A stretch of 64,000 nt of DNA, from positions 25,044-89,043 of the forward strand of contig DATFQY010000093.1 in assembly GCA_035263845.1 (NCBI GenBank), in the 5' to 3' direction. The position numbers and the translations under genes are program-made. Source of the DNA: JAWOLE01 sp035263845. Lineage in GTDB: Bacteria; Acidobacteriota; Thermoanaerobaculia; UBA5066; Gp7-AA6. Each line of letters begins with the position of its first letter. Position 1 is the first letter of the stretch. The notes below the pieces were generated by a model. It had not been told where the DNA came from. It made no database searches and saw only the letters and a program-made list of their open reading frames with translations. Shown here piece by piece: positions 47,404-55,869 of this stretch.

Positions 47404-48744
47404 ATGAGTAAGAAGAGCGTTGCCTGGATCCTCGTCGTCGTGGCCGCCGCCGTCGGCGTCTTTTTCCTCGTCGGAAGCCGCGGAAAGCCCGAGGCCAAGT
47501 ACCGCACCCAGGCCGTCGACAAGGGCGACATCACCCAGACGGTGACGGCGACCGGGGCGATCTCGGCCGTCACGACCGTTCAGGTCGGAAGCCAGGTGTC
47601 CGGCATCATCGCCAAGCTTCATGCCGACTTCAACAGCCAGGTCAAGAAGGGCGACCTCTTAGCCGAGCTCGACCCGACTCCTTTTCAGGCTCAGGTCGAG
47701 CAGCAGCAGGCCAACGTAACCAAGGCCATCGTCGACGCCCGAAACGCGGAAATCGGCTTCAACCGGCAGAAGAGGCTCCTCGCCGACGGGCTTGCGGCGC
47801 AATCGGATTTCGACTCTGCGAAAGCCGCCTACGACGCGGCGAAGGCCGTCGTGGACCAGGCCAAGGCGTCTCTTTCCCAGGCTCAGACGAATCTGAAGTA
47901 CACCAGGATCAGCTCTCCCATCGACGGGACCGTTGTGGCGCGCCAGTTCGACGTGGGCCAGACGGTCGCGGCTTCGTTCCAGGCGCCCACGCTCTTCACG
48001 ATCGCGCAGGACCTGACGAAGATGCAGGTCTCGGCGGATGTGTCGGAGTCCGACATCGGCCGCATCCAGATCGGGGAGCCCGTTCGGTTCACCGTGGACG
48101 CTTATCCCGAGCGGCAGTTCCGCGGGAAGGTCTCGCAGATCCGGTTGAACGCCACCGTCAACCAGAACGTCGTCACGTACCCGGTCATCGTGGACGTGCC
48201 GAACCCGGATCTGCTGCTGAAGCCGACGATGACCGCGAACGTCTCGGTCGACGTCGCGACGGCGAAGGATGTCCTCAGGGTTCCCAACGCCGCGCTTCGT
48301 TGGAAGCCGGAGGTCACGACGGCCTCGGCCGAGGGAGCCGCCAAGGGGGGCGACCGGGGAGCCGGTAACGCGCGGCAGGGCGGCCCGGCCGGTGCCGGAC
48401 CGGGGGCGCCGGGCGGGGCGGGAGCGGGCGCTGGAGCCCCGGCGGGCGGCGGCCCCGGCGGCGGATCCCGCGGAAGTTTCGGCGGACCTGGAGGCGGAGG
48501 CGGAAGGCCGGGCGGCGGCCAGCGACCGGGGTCTCGTCCGCAGACCGTCTATGAGACCGAGGGCCCGAAGGCCGAGCCCAAGCCGGTCGAGATCAAGACG
48601 GGCATCACCGACGGCCGCTACACCCAGATCCTCTCGGGAGACCTGAAGGCGGGCGACAACGTGATCATCGGCCTGTCGACGGCGAAGGCGAGCACGTCAA
48701 CGCCGCCCGGCGCGGGTCCGGGAGGACCGCGCAGAGGGTTCTAG
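47404..48744 (+). CDS. MacA-type efflux periplasmic adaptor
   Basis: The adaptor (446 residues from this start) has a membrane anchor (SVAWILVVVAAAVGVFFLVG), a lipoyl/barrel-sandwich part (VTATGAISAVTTVQVGSQVSG), a coiled-coil hairpin (about 90-160), and beta-barrel segments (ISSPIDGTVVARQFDVGQTV; IGEPVRFTVDAYPERQFRGK). A long Gly/Pro/Ala-rich insertion (about 310-380) interrupts the membrane-proximal domain and is unusual. Start at ATG 47404 fits the anchor; ATG 47383 would add seven residues. It is followed by the matching ATPase one base later, forming a MacAB-like exporter with the permease. Confidence 0.9.
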   Translation: MSKKSVAWILVVVAAAVGVFFLVGSRGKPEAKYRTQAVDKGDITQTVTATGAISAVTTVQVGSQVSGIIAKLHADFNSQVKKGDLLAELDPTPFQAQVEQQQANVTKAIVDARNAEIGFNRQKRLLADGLAAQSDFDSAKAAYDAAKAVVDQAKASLSQAQTNLKYTRISSPIDGTVVARQFDVGQTVAASFQAPTLFTIAQDLTKMQVSADVSESDIGRIQIGEPVRFTVDAYPERQFRGKVSQIRLNATVNQNVVTYPVIVDVPNPDLLLKPTMTANVSVDVATAKDVLRVPNAALRWKPEVTTASAEGAAKGGDRGAGNARQGGPAGAGPGAPGGAGAGAGAPAGGGPGGGSRGSFGGPGGGGGRPGGGQRPGSRPQTVYETEGPKAEPKPVEIKTGITDGRYTQILSGDLKAGDNVIIGLSTAKASTSTPPGAGPGGPRRGF

Positions 48745-48745
48745 C

Positions 48746-49474
48746 GTGAGCGCTGGCGCCGACGTCATCCGAATCGAGGACCTCCACCGGGTCTACCAGA
48801 TGGGCGAGGTCGAGGTTCGCGCGCTGGACGGCATCTCGCTCTCGATCGCTCCGGGAGAGTTCGTCGCCGTCATGGGCCCGTCGGGCTCGGGCAAGAGCAC
48901 GTTCATGAACATCGTGGGTTGCCTGGACCGGCCGACGTCGGGGCGCTACTTCCTCGATGGGGTGGACGTCTCCAAGCTCGGCCGGGACCAGCGGGCGGAG
49001 ATCCGAAACGGCAAGATCGGCTTCGTCTTCCAGTCGTTCAACCTGCTCGCGAGGACCTCGGCGCTGGAGAACGTCGAGCTGCCGCTGATCTACTCCTCCA
49101 ACGGGCACAGCGCGAAAGACCGCGTGCGCAAGGCCCGGGAATGCCTCGAGACGGTCGGGCTGGCCGGGCGCGAGGACCATGTCCCCAGCCAGCTCTCCGG
49201 CGGCCAGCAGCAGCGCGTCGCCATCGCTCGCGCCCTGATCAACGAGCCCAAGCTGATGCTCGCCGACGAACCCACCGGCAACCTCGATACGAAGACCTCC
49301 GAGGAGGTCATGGCGGTGTTTCAGAAACTGAACGACGCGGGCAAGACCGTGGTCCTGATCACGCACGAGCCGGACATCGCCAAGTACGCGAAACGGATCG
49401 TCGTCTTCCGCGACGGCAAGCTTCTTGAGGACAGGCCGGTGGCCGATCGGACCCGGGCCGAAATGAAGGAGTGA
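48746..49474 (+). CDS. MacB-type ABC transporter ATPase
   Basis: The 242-residue ATPase has Walker A GPSGSGKST, Q-loop FVFQSFNLL, signature LSGGQQQR, Walker B LMLADEPTGNLD and the switch His in LITHEPD. In this family the ATPase powers the FtsX-like permease by mechanotransmission to export peptides, antibiotics or lipoproteins. It is a stand-alone ATPase, with the permease as the next gene. GTG start one base after the adaptor stop. Confidence 0.93.
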   Translation: MSAGADVIRIEDLHRVYQMGEVEVRALDGISLSIAPGEFVAVMGPSGSGKSTFMNIVGCLDRPTSGRYFLDGVDVSKLGRDQRAEIRNGKIGFVFQSFNLLARTSALENVELPLIYSSNGHSAKDRVRKARECLETVGLAGREDHVPSQLSGGQQQRVAIARALINEPKLMLADEPTGNLDTKTSEEVMAVFQKLNDAGKTVVLITHEPDIAKYAKRIVVFRDGKLLEDRPVADRTRAEMKE

Positions 49475-49489
49475 CGAAGTGAGAGTTCC

Positions 49490-50707
49490 ATGCTGAAGTT
49501 CCTGACGATTCTCAAGGTCGGCATGAAGGCGATCGCTCGCAACAAGCTGCGTTCGACCTTGACCGCGCTCGGAATCATCATCGGCGTGGCCTGCGTCATT
49601 GCGATGATCGCGGTCGGCGGCGGCGCGCAAGCGGCGGTCCAGGCCCAGATCTCCTCGCTCGGCACGAACTTCCTGATGATCTTTCCGGGTGTCGCGACGC
49701 AGTCGGGAGCTCGAATCTTCACCGGCCAGTCCACGATCACCGAGGACGACGTCGCCGCCGTGAAGTCGGAGTGCCCGTCGGTGGCCTACGTCACGCCGTC
49801 GGTCCGGTCCGCGGGGCAGATCATCGGCGGCACCGGCAACTGGGGAACGTCGGTCCAGGGTGTCGGCGTCGAGTGGCCGTTCGTGCGGTCCTGGAACGTG
49901 GAAAGGGGCGCCTTCTTCGGCGACTCCGAGGTCCGTTCCGCGGCCAAGGTCGCCGTGCTCGGCTCGACCGTGGCCAACGCCCTTTTCCCCGACGGCAACG
50001 CGGTGGACCAGATGATCCGGATCAAGAACATCCCGTTCCGCGTCATCGGGGTCCTCGAGACCAAGGGCGGAAGCACAATGGGCCAGGACCAGGACGACAC
50101 GGTCATCGCTCCCTACACGTCGGTGATGAAGTTGCTCAAGCGCACGACGAAGATCGACATGTTCATGGCGTCGGCGGTCTCCCGCGAGGCCGTCAATGAG
50201 GCTCAGAACGAGATCGAGGCGCTCCTCCGGCAGAGGCACCGGCTTCAGCCCGGCCAGGACTCGGACTTCATGATCCGCTCCCAGCAGGAGATCGCCCAGA
50301 CGGCCGACCAGACGTCCAAGCAGATGTCGGGGCTGCTGGCCGCGATCGCGTCGATCTCGCTCCTCGTCGGGGGGATCGGGATCATGAACATCATGCTGGT
50401 CTCGGTGACCGAGCGCACGCGCGAGATCGGGATCCGGATGGCGATCGGCGCGAAGGGCAGGGACATCCTCACGCAGTTCCTGATCGAAGCGCTCTCGCTT
50501 TCCATCGCCGGCGGCGCCATCGGCATCGGCCTGGGGATCGGGACCTCGCGCTTCCTCGCCTGGAAGCAGCAGTGGCCGATCGTCCTGTCGCCGACGGCGA
50601 TCGTGCTCGCGTTCGGCTTCTCCGCCGCGATCGGGATCTTCTTCGGGTTCTACCCGGCCCAGAAGGCCTCGCGGCTGGACCCGATCGAGGCCCTGCGCTA
50701 CGAGTAG
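49490..50707 (+). CDS. MacB/FtsX-like ABC transporter permease
   Basis: The 405-residue permease has an N-terminal membrane segment (TLTALGIIIGVACVIAMIAVG), a periplasmic MacB-PCD domain (about 45-270) and a C-terminal FtsX unit with three membrane segments (LLAAIASISLLVGGIGIMNI to FGFSAAIGIFFGFYPA), including TERTREIGIRMAIGAKGRDI. Four membrane segments and RLDPIEALRYE at the end are standard. It completes the tripartite exporter with the two genes upstream; an outer-membrane TolC-like gene is not here. Confidence 0.92.
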   Translation: MLKFLTILKVGMKAIARNKLRSTLTALGIIIGVACVIAMIAVGGGAQAAVQAQISSLGTNFLMIFPGVATQSGARIFTGQSTITEDDVAAVKSECPSVAYVTPSVRSAGQIIGGTGNWGTSVQGVGVEWPFVRSWNVERGAFFGDSEVRSAAKVAVLGSTVANALFPDGNAVDQMIRIKNIPFRVIGVLETKGGSTMGQDQDDTVIAPYTSVMKLLKRTTKIDMFMASAVSREAVNEAQNEIEALLRQRHRLQPGQDSDFMIRSQQEIAQTADQTSKQMSGLLAAIASISLLVGGIGIMNIMLVSVTERTREIGIRMAIGAKGRDILTQFLIEALSLSIAGGAIGIGLGIGTSRFLAWKQQWPIVLSPTAIVLAFGFSAAIGIFFGFYPAQKASRLDPIEALRYE

Positions 50708-50737
50708 TTGGAGCCGGGCGGCCGGCTCGCGTACAAT
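50708..50737 (+). promoter_or_regulatory. Promoter of the sensor kinase gene
   Basis: TTGGAG (50708-50713), an 18-base spacer and TACAAT (50732-50737) start right at the permease stop. The kinase ATG lies about 50 bases downstream, so this transcript has a leader. Confidence 0.5.
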
Positions 50738-50787
50738 CCCTGCATCGGGTCCACGCAGATGGATTGGCGTTGAGCAACTCGGACTCC

Positions 50788-52488
50788 ATGAGCGGGGAAT
50801 CTCCACTCCTGAGGCAGGCGGACCCCCGGCGAAGCTTGCGCGCGCGCATCCTCTTTGGGTTCTTCCTCGCCCTGCTGATCCCCAGCCTGCTCTTCATCCT
50901 GCTTCTCTCCAGCGAGAACGGCCCGGGGAGCCCGCCGTTCTGGCGCGAGGTGCTGCTGATCCTGGGATCGCTCATCGCGGCCACGTGGCTGGCGCTGGTG
51001 CTCGTGACGCGGAGGTTCACGCGTCCGATCCAGGAACTCTTGCGAGCGGCCGAGGAGATCGGGCAGGGAAGGCCTCTCGCCCTGCCGGAACCGAAGGCCC
51101 ACGACGAGCTGGGACGACTGGCGGTCGCCCTGAACCACGCCGGCCGGCGGGTCGAGAGGCGGGTCGAGACGCTCCGGCGGCTTCACTCGCTCTTGCGACA
51201 GGAATACCACGGGGCGGACCTCCCCGAGATCCTCGCGCGGTCGGCGGAGGCCATCGCGGCCTTCACGCGGGCGGAGCGGGTCTGGTTCTTCCTCCATGAA
51301 ACCCAGAGCAACCGGCTCCAGGCCGCCTGGCCCGCCTGGAACCTCGGCGAGGAGACGGCGGCGAAGCTCCAGGTCACGATCGGGACGCGGTCCATCGCGA
51401 GCGACGTCTTCCGAGGCGGCGAGCTCTCGATCGTGGACGACCTGGCGAGTCTTCCTTCCTCGGACCCGGCGTTTCCGAGGTCGCTTGCCGCGACCAACGC
51501 GATCCTCTGCCCGCTGAAGACCGAGAAGGAGACGCTGGGAGTCGTCGTGGCGACCGACCGTCCGGGCGGGTTCGGACAGGAGGAGTCGGACGCGCTGACG
51601 TCCTTCGCCGACGCCGCGTCGCTGCTCCTGAGAAACGCCCGGCTCTACTCGACGCTCCAGGGGACCGTCGAGGAGCTGCGGAGGGCCAGCCGCCTGAAGG
51701 ACCACTTCCTCCAGAACGTCAACCACGAGCTGCGCACGCCGCTGACCTCGATCGTCGGATGGACGGACCTGCTCGAGGACGAGCCCCTGGGCGAGGAGAC
51801 CATGCGCCGGGGCCTGAAGCAGGCTCGGCAGTCGGCGCGGGTCCTGCTCGCCCTGATCGACGACCTTCTGGACCTTGCGCGGATGGACCGCGGGACCCTG
51901 TCGCTCGACCTGACGATGGTCTCGCTGTCGGACGTCGTGTCCCGGGCGATGGAGACGGTGAGGCTGATGGCGGAGAGCAAGGGAGTCGTGCTGATCCTCG
52001 CTCCGCTCCCGGAGGCCATGCCGCCGGTGCGGGCCGACCTGCTGCGTCTCCAGCAGATCGCCTGGAACCTCCTCGCCAACGCGATCAAGTTCACTCCCCG
52101 GCACGGGCGCGTCATCGTGCGGGTCGAGCGCGAGGCCCAGACCTACCTCGTCAGCGTCGAGGACGACGGCATCGGGATCCCGGAGAACGAGCTGCCGCAC
52201 GTCTTCGACCGCTTCCGCCAGGCCGACGGGTCGGCCACGCGGCGGCATCCGGGAATGGGGATCGGGCTCACGCTGGCCCGTTCCTTAGTCGAGCTCCACG
52301 GCGGAACGATCCGGGCCGAGAGCGAGCCCGGGCGGGGGAGCAAGTTCACGTTCTCGGTTCCGATTCCGCAGGCGGATCGGAGAGCGCCGGAGGAGTGTCG
52401 GCAGTCGACGGTGGATTTCCGTCGCCAGTTAGCAATCGACAGCCGCGAGTCCGAGGAGGAAGGAGTCTTTCCCGAAACCGGCCGCTAA
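50788..52488 (+). CDS. Membrane sensor histidine kinase (HAMP-GAF-HisKA-HATPase)
   Basis: The 566-residue kinase (from the ATG; TTG at 50764 or 50770 would add six to eight residues) has two membrane segments (ILFGFFLALLIPSLLFILLL and REVLLILGSLIAATWLALVL) with almost no periplasmic loop, a HAMP-like linker (RRFTRPIQELLRAAEEIGQG), a GAF domain (about 140-290), HisKA with NVNHELRTPLTSIVGW, and HATPase boxes NLLANAIKFTP, VEDDGIGIP and GMGIGLTLARSLV. The short loop implies sensing within or at the membrane. No response regulator gene is adjacent. Confidence 0.88.
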   Translation: MSGESPLLRQADPRRSLRARILFGFFLALLIPSLLFILLLSSENGPGSPPFWREVLLILGSLIAATWLALVLVTRRFTRPIQELLRAAEEIGQGRPLALPEPKAHDELGRLAVALNHAGRRVERRVETLRRLHSLLRQEYHGADLPEILARSAEAIAAFTRAERVWFFLHETQSNRLQAAWPAWNLGEETAAKLQVTIGTRSIASDVFRGGELSIVDDLASLPSSDPAFPRSLAATNAILCPLKTEKETLGVVVATDRPGGFGQEESDALTSFADAASLLLRNARLYSTLQGTVEELRRASRLKDHFLQNVNHELRTPLTSIVGWTDLLEDEPLGEETMRRGLKQARQSARVLLALIDDLLDLARMDRGTLSLDLTMVSLSDVVSRAMETVRLMAESKGVVLILAPLPEAMPPVRADLLRLQQIAWNLLANAIKFTPRHGRVIVRVEREAQTYLVSVEDDGIGIPENELPHVFDRFRQADGSATRRHPGMGIGLTLARSLVELHGGTIRAESEPGRGSKFTFSVPIPQADRRAPEECRQSTVDFRRQLAIDSRESEEEGVFPETGR

Positions 52489-53162
52489 CCGGCGGCGGCA
52501 GGGAGACCGGTGCCTTTGAGCAGGTCCTTGACGATCTTCGCGGTCTCTTCCTTGCCGGGGACGCAGAGGTTGGGGTCCTTCTCGGTTCCGGCGGCGAGCG
52601 CGGCCGCGTAGCCCTCGCAGTCGTATCCGCAGGCCGTGCAGTCGGTCTGCGCCATCGCCGCGTAGAGCTTCAGCTTCAGGTCGCCGCCCTTGGCCATCTC
52701 CATCCGCTTGGGAAGAGGTATGGTCTCGTCGTGGAACGCGGGAGCTTCCTTCTTTTCCTTCGGAGCCGCCTTGACGTCCTCCTCCGGGCGGCCGGTGTCG
52801 ATCCACTGGCCGTAGGAGAGGCAGCTCGGGCAGACGAAGTCGAAGTCCCAGCCGACGGGGAGGAACTTCGCCGGGGTCCGGAACACGACGAGCGGCGTGA
52901 AGTCCTGCGGGCACGCGGGCGCCTCGCGCTCCTGGGCGTCGAGGACCATCGTCTTCAGGTGAGGCCTGGAGAACTCGATCTGCTTGGGCTTCTGGTCGAA
53001 CCGGAACATCTCGCCCTTCGGGCAGACCATGACGACCTGCGGCTTGTAGACCCGATCCACGAAGAAGGTCCGCATCGGGACCTCGTGCTTCGGGCAGGGC
53101 GAGGGAAGGTCCTTCCAGAAGGAGGACACCAGCTTCGACTTCGCGGAGAGCGATAGCGCCAT
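52485..53162 (-). CDS. Cys-rich Fe-S/zinc-ribbon protein of unknown function
   Basis: The 225-residue soluble protein has several Cys pairs in the N-terminal two thirds (CPKHEVP, VCPKGE, CPQDF, VCPSCLSYG) and a C-terminal [4Fe-4S]-type motif as in RnfB or Fe-S domain proteins: DCTACGYDCEGYAAAL followed by NLCVPGKEET. It may pass electrons or assemble into a larger redox complex. The ATG at 53162 has TATAAT eight bases upstream on its strand. The 3' end overlaps the kinase gene by four bases, convergently. Family not recognised. Confidence 0.75.
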   Translation of the reverse strand: MALSLSAKSKLVSSFWKDLPSPCPKHEVPMRTFFVDRVYKPQVVMVCPKGEMFRFDQKPKQIEFSRPHLKTMVLDAQEREAPACPQDFTPLVVFRTPAKFLPVGWDFDFVCPSCLSYGQWIDTGRPEEDVKAAPKEKKEAPAFHDETIPLPKRMEMAKGGDLKLKLYAAMAQTDCTACGYDCEGYAAALAAGTEKDPNLCVPGKEETAKIVKDLLKGTGLPAAAG

Positions 53163-53170
53163 CGAGACCG

Positions 53171-53176
53171 ATTATA
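53171..53176 (-). promoter_or_regulatory. -10 element (TATAAT) before the Fe-S protein gene
   Basis: On the minus strand TATAAT ends eight bases before the ATG at 53162, with an ATGACA about 17 bases further upstream as a -35 candidate: leaderless promoter. Confidence 0.6.
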
Positions 53177-53221
53177 AAGAAGTCGCTTCCCTTGTCATCA
53201 GTCGGCTAGGTCGACATCTCC

Positions 53222-53314
53222 CCCTTGTCATCCTGAGCGAAGCGAAGGATCTACTCCGGTCACCACCCGGTCCACGAAGATCCTTCGTCGCTGCGCTCCT
53301 CAGGATGACAAGGG
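53222..53314. repeat. Dispersed inverted repeat, TCATCCTGAGCGAAG type
   Basis: CCCTTGTCATCCTGAG...AAGGATCT (53222-53252) is mirrored by AGATCCTTCG...CTCAGGATGACAAGGG (53278-53314), leaving a central loop of about 25 bases. It occupies the gap between the divergent-end Fe-S gene and the end of the MBL gene, and shares its core with 7731-7766. Confidence 0.75.
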
Positions 53315-53322
53315 CAGGCTCC

Positions 53323-53958
53323 TCAGAGCGCGACGAAGGGGTTGTGCTTCCTCTCCTCTTCGATCGTGGTTCCTGGACCGTGGCCGCAGATGACCGGCGT
53401 CGTCCCCGGAAGCGAGAAGAGCTTTCCGCGGATCGAGGCGAGGATCGCCTTCGTGTCGCCGCCCCAGAGGTCCGTCCTCCCGATCGAGCGTCGAAAGAGC
53501 GTGTCGCCGGAGAAGAGGATCTGGCTGGCGCCTTCGAGGAGGTAGCACGTCGAGCCGGGGGTGTGGCCGGGCGTGTGGATCGCACGAACGGACGAGGTGC
53601 CGAACCAGATGACTTCTCCATCCTGGACCGGCGGGCCGGGGGAGGCCGGAGGGTCCGCCGTGAGACCGAAGAAAGCGGCCTGGTCCGGCAGGGAGTCGTA
53701 GAGCGGCCGGTCGGCGGCGTGGATCCGGATCGGCGCCCCCGTCAGCTCGGCGAGCTCCGCGGTTCCGGAGATGTGGTCGAAATGCCCGTGAGTGTGAAGC
53801 AGCGCCACCGGGGTCGCTCCCATCGCCGCCACCGCGCGCGCGATTCGCTCGCCTTCGTCTCCCGGGTCGATGACCACCGCCTCCTTCGTCTCCTCGTCCA
53901 CCAGGATCGAGCAGTTGCACTGGAGCGGCCCGACCGGGATCGTCTCAATTCGAGTCAT
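53323..53958 (-). CDS. Metallo-beta-lactamase-fold hydrolase (glyoxalase II-like)
   Basis: The 211-residue protein has the MBL metal motif HTHGHFDHISG (HxHxDH), the later ligands in HTPGHTPGSTCY and SGDTLFRRSIGRTDL, and CGHGPGTTIEEE at the end. This pattern is typical of hydroxyacylglutathione hydrolase-like enzymes with one compact domain. The substrate, possibly a thioester or a persulfide, is not fixed by sequence. The start ATG is inferred from TRIETIPVGPLQCNC, the family N-terminus. Confidence 0.92.
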   Translation of the reverse strand: MTRIETIPVGPLQCNCSILVDEETKEAVVIDPGDEGERIARAVAAMGATPVALLHTHGHFDHISGTAELAELTGAPIRIHAADRPLYDSLPDQAAFFGLTADPPASPGPPVQDGEVIWFGTSSVRAIHTPGHTPGSTCYLLEGASQILFSGDTLFRRSIGRTDLWGGDTKAILASIRGKLFSLPGTTPVICGHGPGTTIEEERKHNPFVAL

Positions 53959-53968
53959 CGAGACCGGC

Positions 53969-54373
53969 TCACGGATTGACGGCGACGACCGTATCCACGT
54001 CGTGGCGCTCTTTCAGGGCCGGAGAGGCCCAGACCTTGACCGGCGAAGACAGGTTCAACTGCACCGCCCACTCGTCGTTGTCCGTCCTCCGCCGTTCCGA
54101 GGCAAAGAGCTTGCGGCGACTCTTCGGCGTGAAGATCTCCCACCGGATGTAGCCGAAGTCCGCGGCGTCCCCTTCGATGTGAAACGCCGGGATCTTCTCG
54201 CCCGCCTCGATCGGAGCTTCGCGCACGGTCGTCGGTTGGAACCCGTTGGCGATCAGCCTCTCCTCGAACTCCGCCTTGACCGACTTCCCGCGGTAGACGA
54301 GCGAGTGCCGCCCCCGCGCCACTCCCCGCCCCAGAATCAAGTCATCGAGAGCGCCGGCAAGCTCCGCGTCCAC
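53969..54373 (-). CDS. Protein of unknown function
   Basis: The 134-residue protein is soluble and mixed alpha/beta, with FEERLIANGFQPTTVREAPI and DFGYIRWEIFTPKSRRKL as notable segments; no catalytic or metal motif is visible. The GTG at 54373 is preceded by TAAGAT with a six-base gap on the minus strand, a leaderless start that overlaps the stop of the upstream glycosyltransferase gene. It ends ten bases before the MBL start. Confidence 0.6.
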   Translation of the reverse strand: MDAELAGALDDLILGRGVARGRHSLVYRGKSVKAEFEERLIANGFQPTTVREAPIEAGEKIPAFHIEGDAADFGYIRWEIFTPKSRRKLFASERRRTDNDEWAVQLNLSSPVKVWASPALKERHDVDTVVAVNP

Positions 54374-54379
54374 GGCGCG

Positions 54380-54385
54380 ATCTTA
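54380..54385 (-). promoter_or_regulatory. -10 element (TAAGAT) before the 53969-54373 gene
   Basis: TAAGAT (minus strand) ends six bases before the GTG at 54373 and contains the stop codon of the upstream gene. Confidence 0.45.
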
Positions 54386-55846
54386 GCGCCCCGACAGGGT
54401 GACGTCGCGTAGCGCTGGGTCGAGCCGGCGAAGGTCGGCGCCTTCGGCGGTTGGAAAAACCGTGGAAGGGAATGGCAGGGCCCATCGGCGCAACGGTTCA
54501 CTCTCCGGCTGTCCCGCCAGTACGAGCCACGCGGTCGTGTTTGGCTTCCAGGACCAGGTCAGCCGGACGATCTGGCCCTCGAGGTTCCAGACATCCCGCC
54601 CGAGGCGCGACCTGGCGGCCAGCCACTCGGGCCCTTCGAGATAGAAAGCAACGCAAAGCTGGGCGTACTGGTTCTCCGTGAAGATCCTTTCTGCCTTCGG
54701 GAGCTGGCGGAGAAACCGGGCCAGTGGCCGCCAGTCCGCCCGCCCTTCCCGGAAGTACAACTTCAGACCCCGACCATCGAACAGGAGAACCGCGGCAACG
54801 ATCATGCCGGCGAGCACTCGTCGGTTTGCCGCCACGAGCCGGGAGGCTGCGATCGCAATCAGCGCCGGCCAGACGATGCCGGCCGGCAGGAACCGGCGGG
54901 TCCCATACCAGTGGGGATGAATGTGGCCGAGCGCTTCGATGACGGCGAGGCCTCCGATGGACCAGATGAGGAGAAACCGCAGACGTTTGGTCGTGAGCGC
55001 GATCGCAGCGCCAGCAACGAGCGCGGCCGTCCAACAGGCGGAGGCCGTTTCGAACGGATCCCCGTCGTCGTGGGCAAATGCGAAGAACGACATCGTCTGG
55101 CCTAACCGCTTCCAGTTGATCGCCTCGGCATCGACCGGAGCTGCGCGTCGCGCGGCCTCGAGGACAACCGGCCACCAGGGCAGGTACGCGGCCAAGAGGG
55201 CTGCTGAAAAAATCGGACTCCACGCGAGAAAACGACGGGCCGCCCGCCTGCGCGCGGGATCCGGGGCGAAGCAGTCTTCCACCAGCAGGCCCAGAGCGGC
55301 GATGGCCAACGTGACGGCCGCCAGATAAAGGGAGTAGAGGGTCGCCAGGCATGCGGTGAACAAGGCTGCGAGACGAAGTACGCCCGGCGATGCGAGAAAC
55401 AAGTCGAGGCCGAGGACAGCAAGGCTCATCGTGAAGAGTCCGAGGGAGTAGGGTCGGAATTCCTGGGAATAACGGACGTGGAATGGCGCGAACGTGAGAA
55501 GCAGAATCGTCACGAGGCCTGCCGTCCGTCCAGCCCTTCGTGAGACCAATGCCCCGAGAACGGCGATTGTGCCGACGCCAAAGATGGCGGCCGGGAGTTT
55601 CCGAACCCAGTCTTCGGGCGCGAGAGCCTCGAGAAACCGTCCGATCAGGTAGTCGAGCGGCGGGTGGACCGCGTCGAATCGAAGCGAATTCCAGAAAAAG
55701 GCCCAGTCTCCCTGGATCCAGAAGCCCTGGAGGATCTCATCGAGGCCGTAAGAGAAATGGTCGAGCCTGTAGAGGCGGACCAAGGCCGACGCGATGAGAG
55801 CCGCTCCGCACAGGAACCGCCATCGTCTTCGGCCCTCGGATTCCAC
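54383..55846 (-). CDS. Membrane glycosyltransferase, GT39/PMT-like (GT-C)
   Basis: The 487-residue protein has ten or more membrane segments and the GT-C/ArnT-like opening: RLYRLDHFSYGLDEILQGFW with the catalytic-type Asp-Glu, RFDAVHPPLDYLIGRF and VRKLPAAIFGVGTIAVLG. Such enzymes use polyprenyl-phosphate sugars at the outer face of the inner membrane. The start GTG at 55846 is divergent from the DUF4149 gene. Acceptor and sugar are not known. Confidence 0.85.
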   Translation of the reverse strand: MESEGRRRWRFLCGAALIASALVRLYRLDHFSYGLDEILQGFWIQGDWAFFWNSLRFDAVHPPLDYLIGRFLEALAPEDWVRKLPAAIFGVGTIAVLGALVSRRAGRTAGLVTILLLTFAPFHVRYSQEFRPYSLGLFTMSLAVLGLDLFLASPGVLRLAALFTACLATLYSLYLAAVTLAIAALGLLVEDCFAPDPARRRAARRFLAWSPIFSAALLAAYLPWWPVVLEAARRAAPVDAEAINWKRLGQTMSFFAFAHDDGDPFETASACWTAALVAGAAIALTTKRLRFLLIWSIGGLAVIEALGHIHPHWYGTRRFLPAGIVWPALIAIAASRLVAANRRVLAGMIVAAVLLFDGRGLKLYFREGRADWRPLARFLRQLPKAERIFTENQYAQLCVAFYLEGPEWLAARSRLGRDVWNLEGQIVRLTWSWKPNTTAWLVLAGQPESEPLRRWALPFPSTVFPTAEGADLRRLDPALRDVTLSGR

Positions 55847-55856
55847 GGGAGCCGAC

Positions 55857-55862
55857 TAGACT
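55857..55862 (+). promoter_or_regulatory. -10 element (TAGACT) before the DUF4149 gene
   Basis: TAGACT ends seven bases before the ATG at 55870 with no Shine-Dalgarno sequence. Confidence 0.45.
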
Positions 55863-55869
55863 CTCCGAG

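Noticed and set aside
48665..50806. A 713-codon minus-strand frame opposite the MacB genes
   Set aside because: Composition is Arg/Asp/His-heavy shadow, and the + strand has intact ABC motifs and overlaps.
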